Shown here: positions 13,933-22,328 of the stretch, in pieces
Position numbering within the stretch: position 1 is the first letter of the stretch
Layout: each line of letters begins with the position of its first letter
Source of the DNA: Ignavibacteria bacterium
GTDB taxonomy: Bacteria > Bacteroidota > Ignavibacteria > Kapaibacteriales > UBA4661
Direction of reading: 5' to 3'
Assembly: GCA_013298775.1 (NCBI GenBank)
Contig: JAAFIV010000039.1
Coordinates: 1-42,542 of the forward strand
Length of the DNA stretch: 42,542 bases
Position numbers and translations under genes: made by a program
The notes under the pieces: generated by a model
Told to the model about the DNA's origin: nothing
What the model saw: only the letters and a program-made list of their open reading frames with translations
Databases searched by the model: none

Positions 13933-14613
13933 CTACTTGACCTTACGGCGTTCTTTTATTTTCGCCTCGACGGTAACACGAATAATTTCAGCAACTTCGC
14001 GCAAAACAGCAACGATATTTGCCAAATCCTCGCTTGTTGCCACAAAAGCATCGCTCACGGAATATGTTTTCTCGTCCAAAATGACAAAAAACCAGTTCCG
14101 CCCCAGCACGTAACAGCCGTACATCAGTTTTGGGCTGTCGTTCAAGTGTTGCGCAGCAACCATCGAAGCAAGCAACTGTGCGAGCGGGTCGTTATCAATG
14201 CCACGCTCTTTTTTGTATTCGTGCAGGAAGAAATACGGCTGTTGCGGCTCGCCGTAACCGGTGGCAACCATAAAATCCACTCGCCCTGTAAGCGTGATAT
14301 CGCCTATGGTTGCGGTGAGTTGTCGCTGCATAAAAGCACGATATTCGGCGGCTTCATTTTCAAAATTGACCATTGCCAAAATATGCCCGATGAAGAAGAC
14401 TTGAAGCTCTTGTTCGTTCCAGCGCGTGATATGCCGCAAGAGGTTTTCTTGATGAAAGCGCACAAATTCAGCGTCTTCAGGCGAAAGGCTGGGTTTAGTT
14501 TTGAGAATTCGCTGCAATGCTGGATGCTGAAATGATTCCGTCAAGCCAAGATTCTGCCGCACGGCATCTATCGTCCAGCGTTCAAAGGATTTCGAGTTTG
14601 CATTTTTAGCCAT
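13933..14613 (-). CDS. PD-(D/E)XK nuclease-like protein of unknown role
   Basis: A protein of 226 residues from the ATG at 14613 (MAKNANSKSFERW). The frame extends to 14733, but the extension overlaps the divergent gene and looks non-coding. A PD-(D/E)XK-like core is visible: an N-terminal helical part ending with E69, then GRVDF (D113), a strand, and FLHEYKKE giving E132-Y-K134. This resembles small Bacteroidota proteins annotated as restriction-endonuclease-like or Rpn/PDDEXK transposase-related proteins. No recognition domain or methylase is nearby, so the target is unknown. It lies 42 bases upstream of the antitoxin on the same strand, so all three genes may form one operon. It could be a nuclease or an inactive structural relative; the active-site residues appear intact. 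Confidence 0.7.
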   Translation of the reverse strand: MAKNANSKSFERWTIDAVRQNLGLTESFQHPALQRILKTKPSLSPEDAEFVRFHQENLLRHITRWNEQELQVFFIGHILAMVNFENEAAEYRAFMQRQLTATIGDITLTGRVDFMVATGYGEPQQPYFFLHEYKKERGIDNDPLAQLLASMVAAQHLNDSPKLMYGCYVLGRNWFFVILDEKTYSVSDAFVATSEDLANIVAVLREVAEIIRVTVEAKIKERRKVK

Positions 14614-14674
14614 AGTATTCTTGAAAATATTTGTCAAATGAAAAACTCTTCGCTCACAAATATACGCAAAAGCA

Positions 14675-15022
14675 ATGGAAGATTTTCTGAACAACATGAG
14701 CAATCCCGAACAGCAAAAAGGGCTGTACGCCACGTTGTTCGGGCTGTGTATGATGGCAGCGTACCTTTGGTGGCTGCTGCGTTACTTTGTGGTATTGAGT
14801 GAGCGGCTGAAAATGGGCATAGAATCGTACTTTTCGGTAACGATAGAGGACAGCAATGATGACGCATGGTCTATTATTGACCGCGAAGGCAAGCGCGTAG
14901 CGTGGTACAAATCTCTCGGATTACAAACCCTCCGCATCCCATTTCTGTTGGCGATAGTATTTCTGCCCTTTGCGGTGCTGATGGCGATTTGGTTTGCCGT
15001 TGTCAAATTTTTCTGGAAATAA
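14675..15022 (+). CDS. Small two-helix membrane protein, function unknown
   Basis: A 115-residue protein with two predicted membrane segments: residues 16-41 (GLYATLFGLCMMAAYLWWLL region) and residues 86-114 (LRIPFLLAIVFLPFAVLMAI region). About 45 polar residues lie between them, containing DSNDDAWSIIDREGKRVAW. I recognise no family. It starts 61 bases from the divergent PD-(D/E)XK gene and ends 38 bases before a lipoprotein gene on the same strand, so the two may share a transcript. A shadow frame is less likely because of the coherent membrane segments. Confidence 0.65.
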   Translation: MEDFLNNMSNPEQQKGLYATLFGLCMMAAYLWWLLRYFVVLSERLKMGIESYFSVTIEDSNDDAWSIIDREGKRVAWYKSLGLQTLRIPFLLAIVFLPFAVLMAIWFAVVKFFWK

Positions 15023-15060
15023 AACAACCCCTTTTTCTTTTCACCAATTCATTTTTTTCT

Positions 15061-15648
15061 ATGAACAACTCATTGTTTTCGACTACTAATGCAACAATCA
15101 CCAAAGCCGCATTGGTACTCATTATTGCGGTAATCTTCGGTGCGACAAATGCTTGCCGACCCATTAACGCCCCCACCAACACCGCAGAGGAAGTGCTTCC
15201 CAACGAAGTAACGCTCACGCTGACCAGCCCCCAAGGCAACGCAACGGCTCTCTGGCGTAGCGCGACCGACGTAAAAGGCATGGCGACCCGCATAGATACG
15301 CTTGTTCTGGCAGCAGGACGCACGTACACAGGCAGAATCACGGCAGTCAATAACGCCAAAACACCGAGCGTTGATTTAACCGCCGAGTACAAAAAAGAAG
15401 CTGATAAGCACCAGTTTTTCTACACGGTTACGGGCGATGCGCAAAACCGCGTTACCTTTGCGATTACCGACAAAGACGGCAATAACCTTCCTGTGGGCTT
15501 GGAGTTTACCGTTGCGGCAACGAGCGGTAGTGCGGCTCGCGGCACGTTGAATGTTGTTTTGGGACACTACGACGACGTGAAGAAAATGGGAACAAATCGT
15601 AGTCCTGAGAGTGATATTGACATCAATTTTCCAGTGGTGATTCGGTAG
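15061..15648 (+). CDS. Putative lipoprotein, ZnuD-receptor-associated family
   Basis: A 195-residue protein from the ATG at 15061. The N-terminus has a hydrophobic core (AALVLIIAVIFGA) ending in TNAC, with C32 as the probable lipidation site; the -3 position is Thr rather than the usual Leu, so the lipobox is weak. The mature part is all-beta: EVTLTLTS, then RTYTGRITAVN, then the conserved-looking DKHQFFYTVTG (here ADKHQFFYTVTG), then GTLNVVLGHYDDVKK and a DIDINFPV end. Bacteroidota proteins with the same EVTLTLT / TYTG / HQFFF / DI-V-F pattern commonly lie beside TonB receptors and are annotated as type 1 periplasmic-binding-fold lipoproteins. That parallel is recalled, not searched. It probably acts at the outer membrane with the receptor at 10836. 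A strong terminator follows at 15670. Confidence 0.7.
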   Translation: MNNSLFSTTNATITKAALVLIIAVIFGATNACRPINAPTNTAEEVLPNEVTLTLTSPQGNATALWRSATDVKGMATRIDTLVLAAGRTYTGRITAVNNAKTPSVDLTAEYKKEADKHQFFYTVTGDAQNRVTFAITDKDGNNLPVGLEFTVAATSGSAARGTLNVVLGHYDDVKKMGTNRSPESDIDINFPVVIR

Positions 15649-15669
15649 GTTTCTTTTTATCAATTCATG

Positions 15670-15709
15670 GACGCGGAATACGGCGAATACTGGATTCCGC
15701 GTCTTTTTT
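15670..15709 (+). terminator. Rho-independent terminator of the lipoprotein gene
   Basis: GACGCGGAAT (15670-15679) and ATTCCGCGTC (15694-15703) form a perfect 10-bp stem with a 14-base loop, followed by six T residues. It starts 21 bases past the lipoprotein stop codon, so the next gene needs its own promoter. Confidence 0.88.
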
Positions 15710-15711
15710 CG

Positions 15712-15719
15712 TACTTTTG
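15712..15719 (+). promoter_or_regulatory. Putative -7 box of the COG0523 gene
   Basis: TACTTTTG fits TAnnTTTG and lies directly after the terminator and 27 bases before the ATG at 15747. No clear TTTG lies 19-21 bases upstream, because that interval is the terminator stem. Confidence 0.4.
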
Positions 15720-15746
15720 TTTTTTCAATATAATTTTTTTAACGTT

Positions 15747-16787
15747 ATGCAGAGTGTATCCAAAACAGCCATTCCCATCACGGTTTTATGCGGCTTTCTG
15801 GGCAGCGGCAAAACCACGATGCTCAACAATCTTCTCAAAAACAGCGACGGGAAAAAACTTGCCGTTATCGTCAATGAATTCGGCGAAGTGAACATTGATG
15901 CGGGCATGGTAACGCACACCACCGAGCAGATGATAGAACTTTCCAACGGCTGTATTTGCTGCACCCTGCGTGGAGACTTGATTGAAGCCGTTGATGACAT
16001 TTTGAACACCCGCGAAGTGGACGGCATCGTGATAGAATCTACGGGCATTGGCGAGCCGTTTCCGATTGCACAGGCGTTTTACATTGAGCCGGAATTGCTT
16101 GCACTGAAGCCTGAACTCCCCAATCTACGCGGGCGTGTGAAGGTGGATGCCGTGATTACCGTCGTGGATGCGGCACAGTTTTTCGACCTCTACAAACGCG
16201 ACGGACTATTACCTGACGACCAGAATCAGCGCGGCTTTGGGCAGCTTTTAGCAGAGCAAATCGAAGGCGCGGATGTGATTGTAATTAACAAAATTGACCT
16301 CGTAGAAGAAGAAATATTGGACGACCTCGAAGAATTTTTGGGATTGACCAATCCCCGCGCAAAGCTCATTTTCACCGAACACGGCGACGCGCCGCTTGAA
16401 GAGGTGATGAATACGGGCTTGTTCAATATCACCGTTGCCGAGCAGTCCCCAACGTGGCTGTACGAACTCGCCAACGAACACGGCTCGGAAGCGGAAGAAT
16501 ACGGCATTTCGGCATTTGTCTATAAAAACAAACGCCGCTTCGATGAGCAAAAGCTCATTAAAACGCTGGAACGTGGTTTCTCACCGAACTTGTTGCGGTC
16601 AAAAGGCTGGGTTGCTTTGGAAGGCAGCAATGATGCATTTCTTTGGAATCAAGCCGGAAAGCAGCTTTCCTTCAGCCCTTTCGGGCAGTGGACATCGCCG
16701 GAACATATTCAAAACGAGATTGTCTTTATCGGCACGGAACTTGATGAAGAGCGCATTACGACTATGTTGGATGAGGCGTTGGTGTAG
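15747..16787 (+). CDS. COG0523 (CobW/YeiR-type) metal-binding GTPase
   Basis: A G3E-family P-loop GTPase of 346 residues. The family delivers metal to target enzymes or handles zinc limitation. Walker A is GFLGSGKTT (residues 16-24). The metal-binding motif CICC is at residues 69-72. The ESTGIGEP block and NKIDLVE (base specificity) follow. A C-terminal CobW_C domain starts near [10 protein letters not shown]. The start at 15747 ([16 protein letters not shown]) is preferred to 15717 because the P-loop then begins close to the N-terminus, as usual. No long His-rich loop is present, unlike some zinc members. No cobalamin genes are nearby, and the surrounding receptor and His-rich proteins favour a zinc role over a cobalt one; this is inference. 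It is followed after 44 bases by the His-striped coiled-coil gene. Confidence 0.9.
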   Translation: MQSVSKTAIPITVLCGFLGSGKTTMLNNLLKNSDGKKLAVIVNEFGEVNIDAGMVTHTTEQMIELSNGCICCTLRGDLIEAVDDILNTREVDGIVIESTGIGEPFPIAQAFYIEPELLALKPELPNLRGRVKVDAVITVVDAAQFFDLYKRDGLLPDDQNQRGFGQLLAEQIEGADVIVINKIDLVEEEILDDLEEFLGLTNPRAKLIFTEHGDAPLEEVMNTGLFNITVAEQSPTWLYELANEHGSEAEEYGISAFVYKNKRRFDEQKLIKTLERGFSPNLLRSKGWVALEGSNDAFLWNQAGKQLSFSPFGQWTSPEHIQNEIVFIGTELDEERITTMLDEALV

Positions 16788-16831
16788 CTTTTTTTGCAAA
16801 ATCCTTTTTTCTCACCATTATTTTTATTCCC

Positions 16832-17308
16832 ATGAAACTCCGTTTTTCTCTCGCAACCATCGTGTGCTTCTGCGCCTCATCAATCCTCGCTTTTGGGCAG
16901 ATGACGCATGAACAGCTTGCCGAAAAGCATAAAGCTCTCGAAGCAGAACACCGCACAATGGAGAAGGAGCATCGCCAAATGGAAAAAGAGCATCAGAAAA
17001 TGATGCGCGAACATGATAAACGTTCCAAAGGCAAAGATGCTGACCATAAATCCCTCGAAAAGGCGCATAAACAGATGATGCGCGACCACGACAAAATTGT
17101 GCGCCAACACGATAAACTCATTCGCCAACACGCGGCATTGGAAAAGCGTCATAAATCTGGCAAAGTGAGCGCGGAGCAAATGGCAAAAGACCACGAAATG
17201 CTCGAAAAAGAGCATGAAACCATGAAGCAAGAGCATGAGAAAATGAAACAAGACCACGAAAAAATGAAGCAGGAACACGAGAAAATGCTGGAAGAACACA
17301 AGAAATAA
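16832..17308 (+). CDS. Exported His-striped coiled-coil protein, putative metal binder
   Basis: A 158-residue protein: a signal peptide (residues 1-23, ending ILAFGQ) and then a single long charged helix. The mature chain has 18 histidines. Almost all are exactly seven residues apart, in motifs such as EHRTMEK, EHRQMEK, DHDKIVR, QHDKLIR, EHEKMKQ and DHEKMKQ. The only breaks are one 11-residue step (a stutter, 7+4) and one 14-residue step (two heptads). Methionine often lies three residues after the histidine. Histidine therefore forms a stripe along one face of a coiled coil, which could bind many zinc or copper ions in the periplasm. I know of no named family. It follows the COG0523 GTPase by 44 bases with no terminator in between, so co-transcription is likely. 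A purely structural or stress-related coiled coil is the alternative. Confidence 0.85.
   Translation: MKLRFSLATIVCFCASSILAFGQMTHEQLAEKHKALEAEHRTMEKEHRQMEKEHQKMMREHDKRSKGKDADHKSLEKAHKQMMRDHDKIVRQHDKLIRQHAALEKRHKSGKVSAEQMAKDHEMLEKEHETMKQEHEKMKQDHEKMKQEHEKMLEEHKK
17189..17293 (+). repeat. 21-bp heptad repeat x 5 at the 3' end of the coiled-coil gene
   Basis: Five 21-bp units encode DHEMLEK, EHETMKQ, EHEKMKQ, DHEKMKQ and EHEKMLE. Codons vary between units (cat/cac, gag/gaa, aag/aaa), so the protein pattern is better preserved than the DNA, which argues for selection on the heptad. Confidence 0.8.
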
Positions 17309-17331
17309 CATTCGCTCGGTAATTTCATACG

Positions 17332-17370
17332 TCGCCCGCAATGCCTGATTGTCTCAAGCATTGCGGGCGA
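17332..17370. terminator. Hairpin after the coiled-coil gene
   Basis: TCGCCCGCAATGC (17332-17344) and GCATTGCGGGCGA (17358-17370) form a perfect 13-bp stem with a 13-base loop, 23 bases past the stop codon. No T-run follows on either strand, so it may be a transcript-end stabiliser or a Rho-assisted terminator. Confidence 0.6.
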
Positions 17371-17527
17371 TGTGTTTCTGGGGAAATTGTAGCTTCCTTC
17401 AAGAAAGAGCAGCACGATTGTATGCAGTTTCTTTCGTATATTCGTCTGCATTCTTAACAAGTCTCAGCATTGAAACACAGTACGCACGCCTTATTTCCAT
17501 GACAGATACCATTATCAGAAATTATAG

Positions 17528-18421
17528 ATGAAACCAAGCATACAAAGCCGCCTCATGGTTGTCGCAATGCGGCTTACCAGAACAAAACACTTTTGCCGCT
17601 CGTTCTCCAAACTAAAAAAAACACCTCTTGCAGTAAAGCCCGCAAAGCCGCCTCAAAGCTACGCTCGAAGCTATAATATTGCCGTAAGCAACAACAACGC
17701 GCCAAACGCTATGAACGTTTGGAGGTTCTCGCCGAAAAGCGCGGAAACACCGACAAAAGCTGTTTTGTATCTGCATGGTGGGGCGTATGTGGTGCCGTTT
17801 GCGGGAATACATTGGCAATTTATGGCGAAGCTCGTTACAGCAAGCAATCGCGCCGTTATCGCACCGGATTACCCGCTCGCGCCAGCAGCAACGGTGAAGG
17901 ATGTTTTTGCGCAAATGCTGCCCTTGTACCGTGAAATGGTTGAAGAATTTGGTGCTGCAAACATAGCAATCATCGGCGATTCAGCCGGAGGCGGCATGGC
18001 ACTTGGGCTGGCACAGGTATTTCAGGAAGAAGGTTTGCCGCAGCCTGCACAACTTATTCTTCTCTCGCCGTGGCTGGACGTAAGCATGAGCAATGAAGGG
18101 CTTCCCGCGCTGGACAAACGCGACCCGATTTTGGACATTCAAGGACTACAGGCTGCGGGCGAGATGTACGCTGGAGAACTTTCCGTCAAAGACCCGCGTG
18201 TTAGTCCCATGTTTGGCGATTGCAGTAACCTTGCGCCGATGACGCTTTTTATCGGTACACGCGATATATTCTTGGCAGATTGCCGTGATTTTCATGCAAA
18301 ACTCACAGCACAAGGAATACCACTCGCATACCACGAAGGCACAGAAATGCTGCATGATTGGATGCTCATGCCAATGCCTGAAGCGGAAAAAGTGCTGCGG
18401 GAGATAACATCAATTTTATGA
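17528..18421 (+). CDS. Alpha/beta hydrolase of the hormone-sensitive lipase family
   Basis: A 297-residue esterase/lipase-like enzyme. It carries the HGG oxyanion motif (residues 83-85, in YLHGGAYVVP), the nucleophile elbow GDSAGG with S152, the acid D246 in GTRDIFLAD, and H276 in MLHDW. This order and spacing are those of the HSL (bacterial lipase group IV) family, which acts on short-chain esters or steryl acetates. There is no clear signal peptide; the N-terminal 45 residues are basic and may form a cap, so a cytoplasmic location is likely. The real substrate cannot be told. It stands alone between two intergenic regions of 219 and 325 bases. Confidence 0.9.
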   Translation: MKPSIQSRLMVVAMRLTRTKHFCRSFSKLKKTPLAVKPAKPPQSYARSYNIAVSNNNAPNAMNVWRFSPKSAETPTKAVLYLHGGAYVVPFAGIHWQFMAKLVTASNRAVIAPDYPLAPAATVKDVFAQMLPLYREMVEEFGAANIAIIGDSAGGGMALGLAQVFQEEGLPQPAQLILLSPWLDVSMSNEGLPALDKRDPILDIQGLQAAGEMYAGELSVKDPRVSPMFGDCSNLAPMTLFIGTRDIFLADCRDFHAKLTAQGIPLAYHEGTEMLHDWMLMPMPEAEKVLREITSIL

Positions 18422-18746
18422 TAACATTTGCATTTGTGATTTTTTCTATTGATATTTCGTACTCTTTATTGGGCAAAATCTTTACGGTTTAGGTAGAATG
18501 GTGTAATTGTGCGGGAAATGCGACTTGGTGAATACTTCTTCAGGTAAACTTACAATTGCTATATAGCTTGTGATACAGCTTGTGATACAGCAGCAGACGT
18601 TCATACTATCATACTAACGTAAAATTAATGCTGTTGTCGTTGCTATCGTTATTATTATCGTGTCGCGTGAACGAGGCGTATTCTGCCATTCTCTATCATG
18701 GAAAATTCTCTGTTTATCTTTCTTTCAACCTTCATTACAATTACTT
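18422..18746. other. 325-base spacer upstream of susC
   Basis: No gene is supported. The spacer is AT-rich and holds a perfect 12-bp tandem duplication, AGCTTGTGATAC (18565-18576 and 18577-18588). The frame upstream of the susC ATG is open back to 18660 but encodes no signal peptide of its own. TATCTTTC near 18718 is one mismatch from the -7 consensus; I do not call it firmly. Confidence 0.5.
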
Positions 18747-21700
18747 ATGAAACGATACCTTACCTCGTTAGGGTTGGTGTTCTTGGTGTGTGCAGTGCTG
18801 TGTCCTCAGCATTTGTCCAGTCAAAATACATCGCAAACGCAAACCGTGCGCGGCAAAGTGACTTTCCGCGAAGGAAATACGCCACTTTCAGGGGTGCGCA
18901 TTACTTTGGCGAACAATACTTCTCCTAAAACAGCCACTCCACTTGGCGGCGCGACAACCAACCGCAATGGCGCGTATTCACTCACACTGCCGGATGGTGT
19001 GTCCGCAAAAAACGCTGTATTGCGCTTTACCTACATTGGCTGTATCCCGCAAGAAATCTCGCTCTCTGAATCATCTGGCGATGTCGTGAATGTCGCGCTG
19101 GAGCGAGATTACTTATCAACGCCAAACGTCGTCGTTACGGGCTTGGGCATTGAGCGCGACAAGCGCACCGTTGGCTACGCCGTTACCCGCGTGGATGGCG
19201 TTACGCTCCAAACAGCGCAAGAAACCAACATCATTGATGCCTTGAAAGGCAGAGTGGCGGGCTTGCGCATTGACGACGTTGCCGGACCGTCCTATTCCGC
19301 GCCACGTATGCAGTTGCGCGGTGTTTCGACCCTTACCGACAACGCGCAGCCGCTTATTGTGATTGACGGCGTGTTCAATGAAAATAATGTTGGCGGCGAG
19401 CCGTGGGACAACGAAATGAAAAATCTGAACGCCAACGACGTAGAATCTATCTCCGTGCTGAAAGGCGCGGCGGCATCTGCCCTCTACGGCTCGCGGGCTA
19501 TCAATGGCGTGATTTTGATTGAAACCAAAAAAGGCGGACCAACCAAGGGCTTAGGCGTAACGCTGACGCAATCCGTCATGGTGCGGAACGTGGTCGCGCC
19601 GCGCTTTCAGAATGAGTTTGGTCCAGGCGCACCGCCAATTCTTGGGACAAATCGTCCAAATCCTTACGACTTCCGCCAATTCGAGAAAAACGATGCAGGC
19701 GAAGATATTTTGAATCCCGATAACAGCGTGGGTTGGAACTGGGGACCGCGCATGGAAGGGCAAATGTATCGGAATTTCGATGGGCGCATGGTCGCTTTTT
19801 CGCCGCAGCCAAACAATTACAACGATGCCTTCCGCACGGGATTCTATCGCAATACAAACCTCAATCTGCGCGGCGGTAATGAAACCACGCGCTTCTACGC
19901 CTCTGCGACGCTTGTAAACGACCAAACCATTTATCAGCGCAATTCCTTCGACCAAACTGCCATCAATGCACGGCTGGAACACCGCTTAAACTCTATCTTC
20001 TCGGTGGATTTACGCGCTACCTACACCAACGTCCGCGTAACGAACCCAAATCCCAACAGTTACGCGCAGCTTTTTTACTCTATGCCGCGTAATTTCGATA
20101 CAAAATTTTGGATGCAGAACTACAAAGGTGCATTGGGCGGCGTTCCGCAAGAAGGCGACCCTAGTTACCCATTATTTAGCAATATCCTTTTCAGCACCAA
20201 CGACCCTACTATCAACAGTTTTTTCGATATTTTTGAAAATAATCGTTTCCGCAATGAGAGCGTGCTGACAGGTTTTGTGCGGGTTCGGGCGGATATTAGC
20301 GAAAAATTCTGGCTCTCGGCAGAAGCAAATCTGAACAATAATTTCGTGCTGATGGATTTCCGCGAAGTCGGCAAAGAGCCTCGCAACAGAGGTGGTGCGT
20401 ACACTTTGAACCAATATCGCATTCAGCAAAATCTCCTGAAAGGCTTAATCAATTACTCCGATACCTTTGCTGATGTATTTTCGGTGCGAGCATTTGTGGG
20501 CGCGGAGACGTGGCAGACCGCCGATTTGTTCAATAATTCCACCACGTGGGGCGGCTTGATTGTTCCTGGAAACTACTCGCTCTCGAACTCTGTCGAAGAG
20601 CCGCGCACCAGTGGTGGGGAACTCAACCGCAAGCGCATCAATTCCCTCTATGCCGCAGTAACACTGGATTACAACGACCAACTCACACTCGACCTCACCG
20701 CCCGTAACGACTGGTCTTCCTCGCTGACGTACTCCAATGGCACAGGCAATAATTCGTATTTGTACCCATCGGTTTCGGCTTCGTGGCAATTCGACAAAAC
20801 CTTCGCCGACGCGCTTAAAACCTCGCTTGGCGGCGCACTTTCTTCTGGTCGCTTACGGGCTTCGTGGGCGAAAGTGGGCGCAGATACTCGTCCCTACGCC
20901 ATCAATCGCGGCTGGGCGCGAACGGGGTCATTGCTTACCGCCTTTGGTTCTACGCCGACCTACGCCTACAATAGCGCGACTGTTCCCAATCCAAATTTGC
21001 AGCCGCAAGAAAAATTCTCACGCGAAATCGGTACGCACCTTGGATTCCTTGAAGACCGCATCATTCTTGACGTTTCGGCATTTCACGAAAATACCTACAA
21101 ACAAATTCTTGATTTACCCGTGCCGACCGAAACAGGCGTGAGCAATATCCAAATTAACGCTGGAGACATTGAAATTTCGGGCGTGGAAATTGAGCTAAAC
21201 ACGCGCCCTGTCGTAACGGATGATTTTGTGTGGGAATTGAACGTGAACGCCACGCGCGTCCGCACCTTCATCAAGGACTTTTATCCGGGCATTACCGAGC
21301 GTTTGCTGGGCGGCAACCCGCGTTTTGGCGAGCGCGTTGGTGTGATGGCGTATGTGGGCAGCAACTATGGCGATATTGTTACCGATACGGATTATCAATA
21401 CTTCCAATTCCGCGACGCGGCGGGCAATCCCGCTTCACATCCGAACAACGGTATGCGGCAGCTTATTTGGTCGAACAATACCCGTACAGCCCGCTTCCCA
21501 CGCCAGTCTGGCGGCGATAAACTCACGGTCTTAGGCAATATCCAGCCCGATTGGACAGGCGGCATTTCCACACGCTTTTCGTGGAATGGGCTGTCCGTTT
21601 CGGCATTGCTGGATATTCGCATTGGCGGACAAGTCTATTCGCAAGGAATGCGCTACGGAACAAGCTACGGTGCGCTCCAAAGCACCGTGCGCGGACGCGA

Positions 21701-22181
21701 CGACCGCTCTGGCGGCATCACATGGACAAGCAAACTCGACGGCAAAACCTACGTGGACGGCATCATTCCTAACGGCGTATTTGCTATGGGAACGGTCATT
21801 GGCGGGCAAAACGTTGGCGGAATGACGTACAAAGAAGCACACGAGAAAGGCATGGTCGAGCCATCGCACTTTTCCACGCACACGTGGCTTGGCAGCTCGT
21901 GGGGACAAGGCACACCGCGCCAATTTGTCTATGAAAATACGTTTGTGAGTTTACGCGAAATCACGCTTGGCTATGCGTTTCCGTCGGCACTCTTGGAAAA
22001 CGTCAGCATCAAAGGGCTTTCAATCAATCTCGTGGCTCGCAATCTCGGACTTCTTTACACCACCGTTCCCGACGGCATGAATCCTGCTATTTCAAGCGCA
22101 GGTGCGCCAAACCCCTTTGTGGGCGACGGTTTGCAGCCATTTGTGAGTTCGTATGGGTGCAATCTTGTTGTGCGGTTTTAA
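18747..22181 (+). CDS. SusC/RagA family TonB-linked outer-membrane protein
   Basis: A SusC-type importer of 1144 residues from the ATG at 18747, which places the signal peptide (MKRYLTSLGLVFLVCAVLC) at the N-terminus. A carboxypeptidase-regulatory-like domain follows (TVRGKVTFREGNTPLSGVRI), then the plug with the SusC signatures ALKGRVAGLRI, LRGVSTLTDNAQPLIVIDGV and VLKGAAASALYGSRAINGVI, then a long barrel ending in LVVRF. SusC works as a dimer with a SusD lid to import oligomeric nutrients such as glycans or peptides. No glycoside hydrolase or peptidase gene is nearby, so the substrate is unknown. The extra N-terminal frame (18660-18746) is rejected. Confidence 0.95.
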   Translation: MKRYLTSLGLVFLVCAVLCPQHLSSQNTSQTQTVRGKVTFREGNTPLSGVRITLANNTSPKTATPLGGATTNRNGAYSLTLPDGVSAKNAVLRFTYIGCIPQEISLSESSGDVVNVALERDYLSTPNVVVTGLGIERDKRTVGYAVTRVDGVTLQTAQETNIIDALKGRVAGLRIDDVAGPSYSAPRMQLRGVSTLTDNAQPLIVIDGVFNENNVGGEPWDNEMKNLNANDVESISVLKGAAASALYGSRAINGVILIETKKGGPTKGLGVTLTQSVMVRNVVAPRFQNEFGPGAPPILGTNRPNPYDFRQFEKNDAGEDILNPDNSVGWNWGPRMEGQMYRNFDGRMVAFSPQPNNYNDAFRTGFYRNTNLNLRGGNETTRFYASATLVNDQTIYQRNSFDQTAINARLEHRLNSIFSVDLRATYTNVRVTNPNPNSYAQLFYSMPRNFDTKFWMQNYKGALGGVPQEGDPSYPLFSNILFSTNDPTINSFFDIFENNRFRNESVLTGFVRVRADISEKFWLSAEANLNNNFVLMDFREVGKEPRNRGGAYTLNQYRIQQNLLKGLINYSDTFADVFSVRAFVGAETWQTADLFNNSTTWGGLIVPGNYSLSNSVEEPRTSGGELNRKRINSLYAAVTLDYNDQLTLDLTARNDWSSSLTYSNGTGNNSYLYPSVSASWQFDKTFADALKTSLGGALSSGRLRASWAKVGADTRPYAINRGWARTGSLLTAFGSTPTYAYNSATVPNPNLQPQEKFSREIGTHLGFLEDRIILDVSAFHENTYKQILDLPVPTETGVSNIQINAGDIEISGVEIELNTRPVVTDDFVWELNVNATRVRTFIKDFYPGITERLLGGNPRFGERVGVMAYVGSNYGDIVTDTDYQYFQFRDAAGNPASHPNNGMRQLIWSNNTRTARFPRQSGGDKLTVLGNIQPDWTGGISTRFSWNGLSVSALLDIRIGGQVYSQGMRYGTSYGALQSTVRGRDDRSGGITWTSKLDGKTYVDGIIPNGVFAMGTVIGGQNVGGMTYKEAHEKGMVEPSHFSTHTWLGSSWGQGTPRQFVYENTFVSLREITLGYAFPSALLENVSIKGLSINLVARNLGLLYTTVPDGMNPAISSAGAPNPFVGDGLQPFVSSYGCNLVVRF

Positions 22182-22191
22182 GCACACTCCA

Positions 22192-22296
22192 CCCCATCGG
22201 GCGGCTTCTTCGCCGTCCGGTGGGTAGCACACGCGCACAACTGCAACTCTAACCACGCGACCACCCGCCGGACGGCGAAGAAGCCGTCCGACGGGG
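22192..22296. promoter_or_regulatory. Double hairpin / 34-bp inverted repeat between susC and susD
   Basis: Arms 22192-22225 and 22263-22296 are reverse complements with three mismatches over 34 bases. Each arm is itself a hairpin: GGGCGGC-ttcttc-GCCGTCC on the left and the perfect GGACGGC-gaagaa-GCCGTCC on the right. It fills most of the 147-base spacer. It could adjust susD levels relative to susC or be a mobile intergenic repeat. The loop matches the hairpin at 10755-10784. Confidence 0.75.
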
Positions 22297-22328
22297 TAAT
22301 ACTGACCAAAACTTTTCTCAAAAACATC

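Noticed and set aside
14629-14639. ATTTGTCAAAT palindrome between two divergent genes
   Set aside because: It is a 5-1-5 dyad in A/T-rich DNA, too short and different in spacing from the 17-bp palindrome to be called an operator.
16792-16801. TTTTGCAAAA upstream of the coiled-coil gene as a second Zur-like box
   Set aside because: It shares only the TTGCAA core and lacks the 7-1-7 layout; chance is a sufficient explanation.
16880-17341. Minus-strand open frame of 153 codons opposite the coiled-coil gene
   Set aside because: It is a hydrophobic Phe/Leu-rich shadow made by the repeated gag/cat/aaa/atg codons on the other strand.
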